From Polytrichum commune (lineage: Eukaryota; Streptophyta; Polytrichopsida; Polytrichales; Polytrichaceae), in assembly GCA_950295325.1 (NCBI GenBank), contig OX485808.1:16326527-16390526 (forward strand): a stretch of 64,000 nt of DNA. The letters are read 5' to 3'. Shown here in pieces: positions 36,517-46,445 of the stretch; position 1 is the stretch's first letter; every line of letters starts with the position of its first letter. A program made the translations under genes and the position numbers. Below the pieces are notes generated by a model. It saw only the letters and a list, made by a program, of their open reading frames with translations. It was not told the DNA's origin and ran no database searches.

Positions 36517-39500
36517 AGTGGGTGATATGTTTTGTGCTTTAGATTTGGAAGTTGTACATCTTTCTGAAGATCAATTGGAGATGCAATTGCATGCATTTTT
36601 GAAGAATGAAACTGTCAACACATCTTCCCGTCTTGAACGGTTGAGGTATCAACCAAGGGCAAAATCAAAATTCAACATTCCACTATGTCAAATGATTGCA
36701 TTGCCTGTTATAAGGCTTTTTTTTTAAAATGACGTTATGAACCTGGCTGCACATTTTGTTGCTTGTGGTTATATGAAGGGCAATGGGGTTTTTATGTGGC
36801 CTTGGAAAACAATGAGGGAAAAACAGTAGATGTTACCGATAGTATCATTGAATATTGGAGTGAAAATTGGGTGAGGGCTAATGATGCCTTTGAAAAAATA
36901 TTGCAAGCTGATGAGGACCTCAAAGTTTTTTCTGGCAAAATGTTCATGGTGTGGGACGGAAATCACCGTTTGCAAGCATGGTTGCCCATTATTAATCGAA
37001 ATCACACATATGATCCGGTTTGGCATTATGCTGTTGAAAGTATTATTTTGGACGTCAAAGGAGATATTGCAACCATGTTGGCAGCTTTACATGAAGTCAA
37101 TTGGTAATTACTTCATTATTATCTTTTTATTTATTCGGTTCATTTGGTTTTTTTTATAGTTTTTTTTATTGTATATCTCTTTTCTTTGGCTTATCATTGG
37201 ATGTTTTGTTTTGACAGGAGGAACCAAAAATCTCATGTTTGTACCAATCTTGTTCATAAGCTTTTCCGCATTCAAAGCATTGCTGGACAACCACTTTCAT
37301 ATTTTGAGAAACTTGTTTCCAAAGAAGATCTTACTGCCGCTGATGGCAAACAAAAATCCAAACATAGGACTTGGTTTATTTTGACTGTTGAGGCTCTTAA
37401 TGGATTTCTATACCAGGTTATTTTTTCTGAAGTATTCGTTTTTTACGATTTTTGTTTTCTTGTATTTTTTTTATTTCGATTTCTATAACTATATTTTCTA
37501 TTGCATCTTATTTTTGTAGTGTGTGATTATTCATACTCTTATATGTTTTTTCGTTGGTGTAGCAAAAGTTGGGAGATGATGCTGCTGCTGCTCAAAGGAA
37601 ATTTTATGAGAAATATCCTGATCCTACGCATTGGACTTCGAGTGCAGTAGATGAATTTGTTTCCAAAGCTGTTGAGAGGGTGAGATTGACTTCTCATTCG
37701 GAATTGAAGAAACAACTTCCCATTGCGGATCCTAAACATTCTCCTATGTTCTTAGAGCAGGTGAAGTCTCATTATGAAACTCACAATGAGAACCCTGAGA
37801 TGACTCAAGAAAAACTTTGGATGGTAGCAACTTCGGCAATGGACACATCTATGAAGATTAAGTGGCTTGAGAGGTGGAACAGTCCCCCTGCTCTTCGTGA
37901 GGCTCTCAAGTTTCCGAAACCAAAATTCAATGATATAGAGTTTCCTAAGTGGCTTCATAAAGCTACTTGGTGGGCTCAGGTGATAATTTTTGTCCTTCTA
38001 TTATGTTTGGTTCATTTATTTTTTGTCTATATTTTTAATATATTTTTAATATTTTTTCAATCATTTAATTCTTCTAATCTTTATTTTGTATTTGGCAGTT
38101 GGCTATTGAGACCGAGAAACTCTTTGATGCTACTGTGGCTGATATGCATGTGTCCATCAACTACCTTCCAGATGGTATGGATCGTTTGCCCAGTATTTTT
38201 TATTATGTGGAGGCAATGTGCATATGATTGTGGGATACTGCATTTTTTCGTGAATTCGGTGTGGATAAGGGAGTTCACAAAAATCATAACATTGACAAGC
38301 AACTCAATTTTTATCCGGCCATGCGAAGGGTGTTTTATAGGTACTTCAAATATGTCTTATTTCCTGCGAAAGCCATTTCCAAATCTCCCATTTTTTTGGC
38401 TAATTATTTGGATATCGAAAGTGAAGAATGCATGTTCATAGAGGGGATCATAAAATCTTGGGATCCTATGCATTTTGAAAAATGTGGGTGGTATTTGGAT
38501 TGTCCTCTTAAATCACCTCTCACTTTTGATATTGCCCTTCGAGATTCCATTCAACCCGCCCTCAAGGGTACAACTAAAATTGTTCCCTCTATAATGGATG
38601 AGGATGCAGCCAAGATGCCAAAAAAAAAAGTCTAAACCTAAAAGACCAATCCTCCTCATTCATGATAGCGATGAGGATGCTCCAATTCAAAGCAGTCTCA
38701 ACAACCTTGTAGTTACTGAACCTTCTTCTTCAAATCTAGAGGCAACGTTTCATACTTCAAAGCGGTAGAAAACAACCCCTTCTCCTAACTTGGATATGCC
38801 TCCCAAGTTTAGAGGTATGATGAATATCTTGCCTCCTTTACCTGCAAATCATACATCTTCGGATTTAATCTTTAATGATTCTTTTGTGAGGATTATCGAG
38901 GATAAGAAGCAAACAAATACATTTCGTGCACCATATGACGACATTGTGGCTTTTCTATCAAAGGTGAGTTCATTTTATTTTACAATTTTTACTTTATTCA
39001 AGTTTTATAAAGTTTCACTCGTATTTTGTTACGTTATTTTATTTTTAATTTTTAATTGTCGTCTTTATTCATGAATTGTAATATTTATATTTTATCTTTG
39101 TAGGTTGGTGAAGGTAGACAATTTTTTTTTGATGGCCAATTGCAAAAGAAATCTGTTGTGGACCTCATTATTGCGGATTACCCAGATGGTCTTCGGGTTC
39201 CAGGTGTCTCGGATCCGCCATCTCAAATTCTCCCTTGGAATGCCAACATTCCAAGTTTTCTCAACATATTGATGGCATTTGCTCTTACCTATCTTCATGA
39301 TGATGGAGCATTCCTTTTGTTTTATCCTGACAGTTCTGCCGTGAAGAGAGAAGTGGCAGGATTCTTCAAAAACTATAAGTTCAAAATCAAGGATGAATGG
39401 ACTATCATTAATTCCTTGTACTTGGCAAATCCTATGAATCCGTCCAAAAATGTAAGTAGCAATTATGACATTTCATTTTGATTGGTTCATATTTGAATTT

Positions 39501-40447
39501 GTTTTTATGTGTTGTATATTTTTTAATTTCAATTTTATATTGACTTTCAGACTTTGAAGTTCAAGGCTTTGTTATTGGTTCGATCATTTTCAATTCCCAT
39601 TGCGAGGCAACCTCAAGAACTTCTGATCACTATGCATCCTTCAATTCCTGAGGTCGATTTAGCCACAGATGACGTTCTCTTCAACTCTATTACTATGGAA
39701 ACTCAATTATGTAGACAAAGAGATGGCAAGCCATGGAGGGGTGCAAAGGAGAAGTCTGAAGTTTTAATGAAGTTATTTGTTCATGGTTCGAGTTCTGTAG
39801 GCGGTATTGTGGCAGACATGACTGCTTCTACATGTATTGTATATTACAGTATCCAATTATTCGTTCATATGTTTTTTAATTCATACTTCAATGTTCGTAT
39901 TTTTCTAATTAATGTTTTGCTTCATCCAGGTTCTTCTATTAGAGCGGCTCATTCATCTAATCGTCATATTCTAGCATTAGAAAGTGATGCCGAACTCTTT
40001 GATGAGGTACTAAAACCTCTTCAAACACCTACAAAGGATACCTCATGCGGTGGTATGGACTTTGATGATGATACTCCAATAGAAGACGCTGCACTTCTTA
40101 ACTTATGTGAGTAAGTTTTTTCATTGTTTTTTTCTCAACAACTTCAATTGCAAATTCTAGATTTTGTATTCTAATTTGTTGTTACATATTCTAATACATG
40201 GTTTGTTGTTTGTAGTTGGATGAATCCATCGCCGATACAAATCTCGTCATTTTATCGGCACCGTGGATTATTGAGAAGCCCCTCTCTTAGTCCTCAGAGC
40301 CTCCCTGTGTATGCTGAGGCTTTAGCTGAAGCTTATGCTAATGCTTCATCTACTTCATCTTCAATTTCACCTTCACCTCGTAGATATTATGATACTAGAG
40401 TATGTGCTTATTTTGAACTCAATGCATCTGAGTCCGACGATATTTAA
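36517..40447 (+). pseudogene. ParB-like domain fused to beta-class DNA methyltransferase-like domain, decayed copy
   Basis: Exons by splice sites: about 36,517-37,103, 37,218-37,416, 37,563-37,979, 38,099-38,963, 39,104-39,451, 39,551-39,833, 39,930-40,110, 40,216-40,447. The first holds a ParB/Srx-like fold: IPLCQM, then VMNLAAHFVACGYMKG, and MVWDGNHRLQAW, the D-G-N-H-R signature of that superfamily. After a helical middle region and a lysine-rich stretch (KMPKKK) comes a methyltransferase-like core. It has DLIIADYPDG at about 39,162 (motif IV position, DPPY expected), a helix-strand unit LTYLHDDGAFLLFYPD, a later KALLLVRSF strand, and at 39,810-39,990 a motif X/I block, ADMTAST then SSIRA and HILALESDAELFDE, resembling FxGxGT...E. 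The order IV then I is that of beta-class N6-adenine/N4-cytosine enzymes. Disabled here: TAA at about 36,725, a one-base shift near 36,775, TGA at about 38,226, a shift in an A-run near 38,625 and TAG near 38,768. Family assignment is by motif reading only. Confidence 0.7.
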
Positions 40448-41060
40448 GTTTGTATTCATGATTTGATTTTTGAAATTTGATTTCCAAGAACTTCAACAAT
40501 TTTAATCTACTACCCGATTTATATCTACAATCCATTTTTGTTGTTCTTTATGTTTTGGACTTCGTAAATGTCACCCTCATGATGGTGTTATGATGTATTT
40601 AAATTTTACATTGATGTGTATTATAGTGAGACATTCTAACATGCTACACTTGTTTTCAACATGAGTTTGCTTACACATTGTCTCCAATTACATTATTATT
40701 ATCTCAACAATTAAATGTATATTAGTTCATTTTTAGTACAAAATTGTTATAGCAACATTCTCATTTGTTGTTCATTTGGACTATAGACCCTTACATGTAA
40801 TTCCACAGTCATAGGCCCCCAACGGATTTACAAACCATAACCGGGAAAAAATTGAAGGCTCACATGTTCACGCTCGCATGCTCACATACTAGCAACCCCG
40901 AGTCGTGTACATATTGGTCTTTTTCATTGCTCACTACTTGCAATCTAGCATTCATATTATTTGTCCTCCCCAATCTTCTTATTATTGAACCCTAAAAAAT
41001 TATTTCTTTAGGCCACGGTTATAGGATACTCGGGGTCCTATTACCAAATATTTTGTTTTC

Positions 41061-41128
41061 TTCACCGCTCACAAATTACCGCTCATCGCTCACCGCTCAC
41101 TGCTCACCGCTCACAAGATAGCACTCCC
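41061..41128 (-). repeat. Right terminal inverted repeat of the MULE
   Basis: Mirror of the left end: CCGCTCAT/CACCGCTCAC heptamer run leading to ACAAGATAGCACTCCC, followed by the flanking 12-mer CCCAACTAAGTG. Confidence 0.85.
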
Positions 41129-41140
41129 CCCAACTAAGTG

Positions 41141-41684
41141 GGTAAATCCCCTTTACCTTTGAAAACCATTAGATCTCCCAAGGCGGAGTTAAGAGGTTCG
41201 ACATGAACAATTCATCTCAATCTTTCTCATGTTTCAACACACCTTCACCTCATTTGTTTTCTTGTGCAAACACCCATCTATGCATTAGAAGCAAAATCAA
41301 CTTTTTGTGAGGCCTCCAATTTTGGGACTTAGCCATGAGATTTTCATATGTCACCCATAACACTCAATGTGCATGCCTTGTGGGACGATGATCGCACACT
41401 ATTGAATGTACAAAGGTTGTGACAAGTGAAAAGTGAGCACCCCCAAGGGAGGGATAAAATCATTTTGGGGTGAGTAGGTAGGTTACTATGTCGCTCCGTG
41501 GCAAGAAATTTTGTGTAGTAAGGGTTTGGTTGAGCATCTTAGTGATGTGAGGATTCTTGGTGCCATAAGTCAAGTTCAAGTTGTGCTTCTAGATAACGGG
41601 GACGATCCTCCCATATTAAACAATTTGTGGTTCACGCTTATGCCATGGACAAGAGGAGCAATGCAAAGCATGGTGGAAGCAGTA
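41141..41684. other. Intergenic, no gene seen
   Basis: Sequence right of the MULE. Short open frames without recognisable features. Confidence 0.45.
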
Positions 41685-41687
41685 TAA

Positions 41688-42240
41688 GGAGCACTTTATA
41701 TTAGGGCCCATTTCTAGGGCCCATTTCCAAACCCTAGGCATCAACCAATGAGAGTGCTTAGATTGCCCAAATGGGCCCTAATATGGGCCCAAGGGCTTTA
41801 TATTGAGAGTCGGCCCACTTCTCCTAAAGCTTACGTGGCGGGTGACATGGCGGCGTTTTGGAGGGAAAGAAATGGGCCGAAGGCAAAAAAATGGGTTGAG
41901 GGTTTATGGAGACCCACTTCGCACCTAGGGCTCACTTCACCCAACTTCCGTCATATAGTCATTTATGATTTTATGACTTTATGACTTTAGTTCAAGCAAG
42001 GGCATAATTCATTTAAGCCCAAGTGGGCCATGGATTGGGCCTTACAATATAAAGTCCTTAGGCCCATTTGGAAGGCCCACTTTAAAGTAGAATTTCCAAT
42101 TTGGGCCCTACAAGTGGGCCTATGGACTTTATATTGCAAGGCCCACTCAACGGCCCACTTTGTAAAGTAGGGCTAAAGTTAAGGCCCACTTCAAGTCCAA
42201 GTGGGCTCAACTCCAAATGGGCCCTAATATAAAGTGCCCC
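41688..42240. mobile_element. 553-bp MITE (Tourist-like) with TAA target duplications and internal inverted modules
   Basis: Left end GGAGCACTTTATATTAGGGC, right end (reverse complement) GGGGCACTTTATATTAGGGC, matching over about 26 bp, with TAA on both outer sides. The interior repeats the end motif in both orientations: GGGCCCTAATATGGGCCCAA, TTTATATTG, CAATATAAAGTCC, GGCCCAC. The element could therefore fold on itself at several points. No coding capacity. Confidence 0.75.
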
Positions 42241-42479
42241 TAAGCAGGAGCTACAAATCGTGGGCTTGAATTCAATCAAGTCATTTTTTTCATTGTTGGT
42301 TGAACATGCATATACGAGCTGCCAATACACTTTGATCTAATAGTGCCACTTATTCAATTGAATGTTTGTACATGTAAGCGTTACTTTCCTATCTAACAAA
42401 TGTTTGTAATTTGTGTTGCAAACTTAACTATTTTGATACAAACATATTTGTAATGCAACCTTTGTAACTCTTGGGATGT

Positions 42480-43560
42480 GTAGATATGTGTCCTTCCGGT
42501 TGTGAAGATTGGATTGACCCACAAAACATTCTAGGAGTCATAGTCGTGATTCATGAAGAGATTTGGCAACTCACTCATGCAAGCATGACACGTGCAAAGT
42601 TGTTGGGCAATAGTGTATTTTTTACATTGTAAAGTATATAACCAAACCTAATGGACTTTTTGGAAGGCTGCTGTCTATTGCTTTGCCATTGTTTGACTCT
42701 ATAGAGAGGCCGCTACTAGACATGGGAACAAATGAAGCTTTTTGTGCAAAATTGTGTCAAAAATTCCATACATCAATGAGACTGAACACTAGAAGCATGT
42801 TGACGCATGTATTTGGGTTCATGTTGATTGGCATTTTCATCGACCTTTTTTTGATAGCGGAAGACCAAAAACACATGACACTAATAATCTTTGTATTCAA
42901 GAACATCAATGAGGACTTATGCTCGTTCATAAATCAAGGATGCAACAACAAGGTTACCACTGGAGAAATATAATGAAAAGAAAGGTGCATCTTCCATCTT
43001 TCAAATCCATTATCATGTAGGTGGATCCACACTATACTCCGATTTTGTGTACAATCATAGGAGAAGGAATCCAAGGATGTATTTGAGCCTTTTGAACAAA
43101 ACGAGCAAGTGACTAAGGTCATTGTGCACTGTGACATGGGTGACTACAAAATTGTTGTAGAAGTTGGCTTATCCTCGTTGCTTGATGATTGTAGACATGA
43201 AATTGGTGTTTAAATAGAGCCTGATCTAGAGTCCGAGTTCTAGATGTACATTATCAATGATGGCCATTTACAAAAGTCAATTGTAGGATTGACAATAATT
43301 ATATTGTTTCCACAGTGCTACCACAAAATTCTAAATTTAGAACTATACATGTTAAAGGTAAAGTTTCAAAATTGAATAGAAACTTCAATGGGCTTTATGT
43401 TTGGGACCCACATGCCTTCAACTCGGGTGCACTTGGCACGCCACATGGCACTATGTGTTGTAGTAGAAGAATTTAAATATGTTTGGTGCCTTGCAACAAT
43501 TGCTACAATTCTTTGTAATGAATCAAACTAAGTAGTATTACCGGCAACATCTTTATTTTA
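42480..43560 (+). pseudogene. Decayed coding tract, unrecognised
   Basis: Plus-strand frames interrupted by several stops still read like protein, for example VTKVIVHCDMGDYKIVVEVG near 43,110-43,170 and MGFMFGTHMP then LARHMALCVVVEEF near 43,390-43,475. Another frame is open at 42,683-42,973. Composition and periodicity suggest an old coding sequence, perhaps from a transposon, but I recognise no family. Confidence 0.35.
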
Positions 43561-43780
43561 GAATCTATGTGCAATTATTTGATACCAATGTAGGAATGTC
43601 TAGATGAAAGGGTTGTCTTTAAAAAAAAAATTTCTACTCGAGTATTGTGTGTGTTGCCGACACACAATCTAAGTGGCAGGGTTGTTATTTTCCATGCCAT
43701 GGCAACTCCTCATTACCAATGATCCATATTTTTGTACAAAATATGGTGCATGTAAGATGAAAACATATTGTGATGACATT

Positions 43781-43801
43781 AATATATATATATATATATA
43801 A
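43781..43801. repeat. (TA)n microsatellite
   Basis: About 21 bp of uninterrupted TA. Confidence 0.9.
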
Positions 43802-43999
43802 TTGTTATTATTAGCAAACAATATTCTTCAACCGATCAATCTCATAAAGCTAGGTCATGACAATGAGGGAGGTTTAGTGAATTCTCAACATATAGTGGGT
43901 CATTTGGTGTTCACCAAAGCATTTAAGGTAAAGCGAACCCTATGCATAAACTTTGTGTTTGAAAATTCTTTTTGATTGCTCATTTGTTAGCCTTAGTTT

Positions 44000-46445
44000 G
44001 GTGAAGTAAGGTTGCATTGCATCAAGTTTGTGCCACAACTCAATTCGATCTCTCTTGGCTTGACCTTGTGTGCGTGTGTGCGTGTGTTTAATTTTTTATT
44101 TAATTTTTCAAATTTTCTTGTTGTTGCATTTACAACATCCACGTAAATTTTTTTTGGGTGGATTTCCTTGGGTGTTTGGATTGAGTTTGAAAGTGTGAGG
44201 GCATGCACTCCACCAAACAACGGTTTATTGGGTATGTTATGTTTTTACCAAAGAGCTCATCATCCTTAAAAATTGTCACGTTGCCACCATGCACACCTGT
44301 AAGTAACATTGTTATTTTACATCTCTTCAACATCTAACTTCTTCACGACATCATCATGTATGGTCCAAATATGGATATGGATATGGTTAGATTGAAGGTG
44401 GACAATCTTCTCTATTATTCTGTTTACATCAGACAGAATATGAACATGCACTCTATCTAATAGAATTGCCAAAATTGGTTTCTATCGATCATGTTAGAGG
44501 TTGGTTGGGATTCCTTTTGAGAAGATTCCTTCATTCCAAGGGTGCATGCATCCAATGCTCATTGCTGCCTCAACATCTACTATCGAGCCAACCCTTGATT
44601 TCTTTCGCTTTTGGCAACAATAGATACACAAATGCAAGATGTTGGCACCATGTTTTAGTTTGTAAATGCACTTGTTCATTTTTACGTCCATGGCAAGATG
44701 CCACTCTATAAAACAAATCACCAATTTTGGGAACAACTGACCCTCACCTTGTGATTTAATCAATCCAAGGACTTTGGTTTGATAAACCCACTTCAAGATC
44801 TTGTGTGACTCACATGACACTTGAAACTATGCGATGGGCCTCTCTCTCTAATATTAGAGAATGCATGCACACCTAAGTTATAGTGTAGGAGTGATGAGGG
44901 AATTATTGTATACGAGTGTGCATCTCATCCATTAAACATACTTTTGACTCCTATAGATTTATTGTCAATTCATTTCAAATGACTTCAAATACATACTTTT
45001 GAGGTATTCAAAGATGTTTCTGATTCAAATTAATCAAAAAATAAAATCTCTGGAATGCATACTAATTTAGGGCCACTATGTTGGATGAATGAGAGGCACA
45101 CTCGTATGCAATAGTTCCCTCTCTTGTATGACATATAGTGCATGCTAAAAATCATTTTGGTTTAAAGCTTGAAAACAAAAGAAAGAAGGTTTAGTCATAA
45201 CATGAAGGCGGTATTCCTTACAAGTCCACCATAGTGCGTTGCACTTGTTCAACATCAATGAAGATCGAGTTGATTTTGTTTAGTGAAACCTTGACATTAT
45301 CATTAGTCTTCAATTTTGGTGGTGGAGCAATTTCTAGTATGTTTACAATCGGGTAATCGTTATTGACATGCTCACTCAATTTCAAGTTAAGCATGAACCT
45401 CCCCAAGATACCTAGTGTGGATATGGAAGGCATCCGTGAAGGCATCCAATGATGAAGGCCCCATCTTGCATGGTGTGTTGCACCTCCAAATTGGTAGTAA
45501 ACTACAACATGCTCAATTTGAGTAATGTCATTTCAATCCATGGTCTCATGTATCTCATTTCCTCCAACATATTTACCTTTCTTATTCAAATTGAAGTTTG
45601 CCATATGGATGCCAATTTGCACTCAATTTTGAAGGATTCCCATATCACTGCTACTTTGATTTTTGATAACATGGAGGCAAAGACTTTACCTATTTTAGTT
45701 TGCATACTTTTATGTCCATGCAACCGCTGTCTTGATGTAGTTTCTTGGTTTACAACCTAAAGTTGATTTGATGATGTGGGAGCAACAATAGACCACAATA
45801 ATCTCAACATCCATTGTGCTTGACCTCGTGACAATCCTAAGCAAGGCAAGACCTTGCTTACATGGACGAAATTGCAAAATCTTTATGGAATTTTCATTAA
45901 GAGTTGTAATTGTTGCTATCTTCGCCATAGAGCGGCAATCTTTTTTTTCAAATCAAATTTTATCAACTTGATATTCTCCTTGCAATTCTCATGTAACAAC
46001 TCAATCTCGATCCAACATTGGATTTTCAATTGCAAAAACTACCTTCATTTTTATTTGAGAGGGCATTCATGTGGCACAGATGTTCCTCAAATGTAGGAGT
46101 CGGGGGTTGACATTCTTCTTCCAGAGTTTGGACTTTGTGTGTTTTTAGCATTTCACTCGTTGCCAATGTCTCTTGGTTTTCTTTGTTGGCAGTCCACTAG
46201 CGTGTAACTAATCTCTGCTGAACTGTAACAATTGATTCTTCCTTTCAACATTGTATGTTAGAATCCTCACATTCTTTTGTAAGCTAAGAATTTTTCTTTC
46301 AACTTCATTAAATTATAATTGGCATGTACAATCAATAGATGCAAATAGAGTCTCAACGTATCCTAGGAGCCCTTTCTTGCCTTCCCTACAAATTTCTAAC
46401 AAGTCACTTATAATGTAGAAGCTTGGGTATTTCTTTGAGCTCGGT
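44000..46445 (-). pseudogene. Decayed coding tract with coiled-coil character, unrecognised
   Basis: Minus-strand translation from about 46,445 downwards gives protein-like text broken by stops: a stretch containing SDLLEICREGKKGLLGYVET, then a heptad-like segment (KILSLQKNVRILTYNVERK). An open frame follows at 45,928-45,710, another at 45,445-45,218 and, beyond a MITE insertion, others at 44,820-44,494 and 44,333-44,130. Charged, leucine-spaced residues suggest a coiled coil. No catalytic motif was seen and no family is proposed. The MITE at 44,896-45,121 interrupts it. Confidence 0.4.
44896..45121. mobile_element. 226-bp MITE with inverted repeats of about 45 bp
   Basis: Left end GAGGGAATTATTGTATACGA and right end (reverse complement) GAGGGAACTATTGCATACGA, the match continuing through GTGTGC.TCTCAT.CAT..AACATA. 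The target duplication is not clear, so the superfamily is open. No coding capacity. Confidence 0.75.

Larger units (their letters stand above)
28736..41128. mobile_element. Mutator-like (MULE) DNA transposon, about 12.4 kb, with transposase and ParB-methyltransferase genes
   Basis: Both ends carry the same inverted repeat over about 65 bp: left from GGGAAGCTATCTTATGAGCG, right (reverse complement) from GGGAGTGCTATCTTGTGAGC. Each continues as tandem GAGCGGT, GAGCAGT or GAGCGAT heptamers. The 12-mer CCCAACTAAGTG sits directly outside the left end (28,724-28,735) and outside the right end (41,129-41,140), a duplication in or just above the usual 8-11 bp MULE range; exact borders are uncertain by 1-3 bp because of a C run. 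Inside are a SWIM-type transposase gene on the minus strand (left half), a divergent multi-exon ParB-methyltransferase gene on the plus strand (right half) and a palindrome array between them. Flanking, subterminal GCTCAC motifs continue at about 40,850-40,950. Confidence 0.85.
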
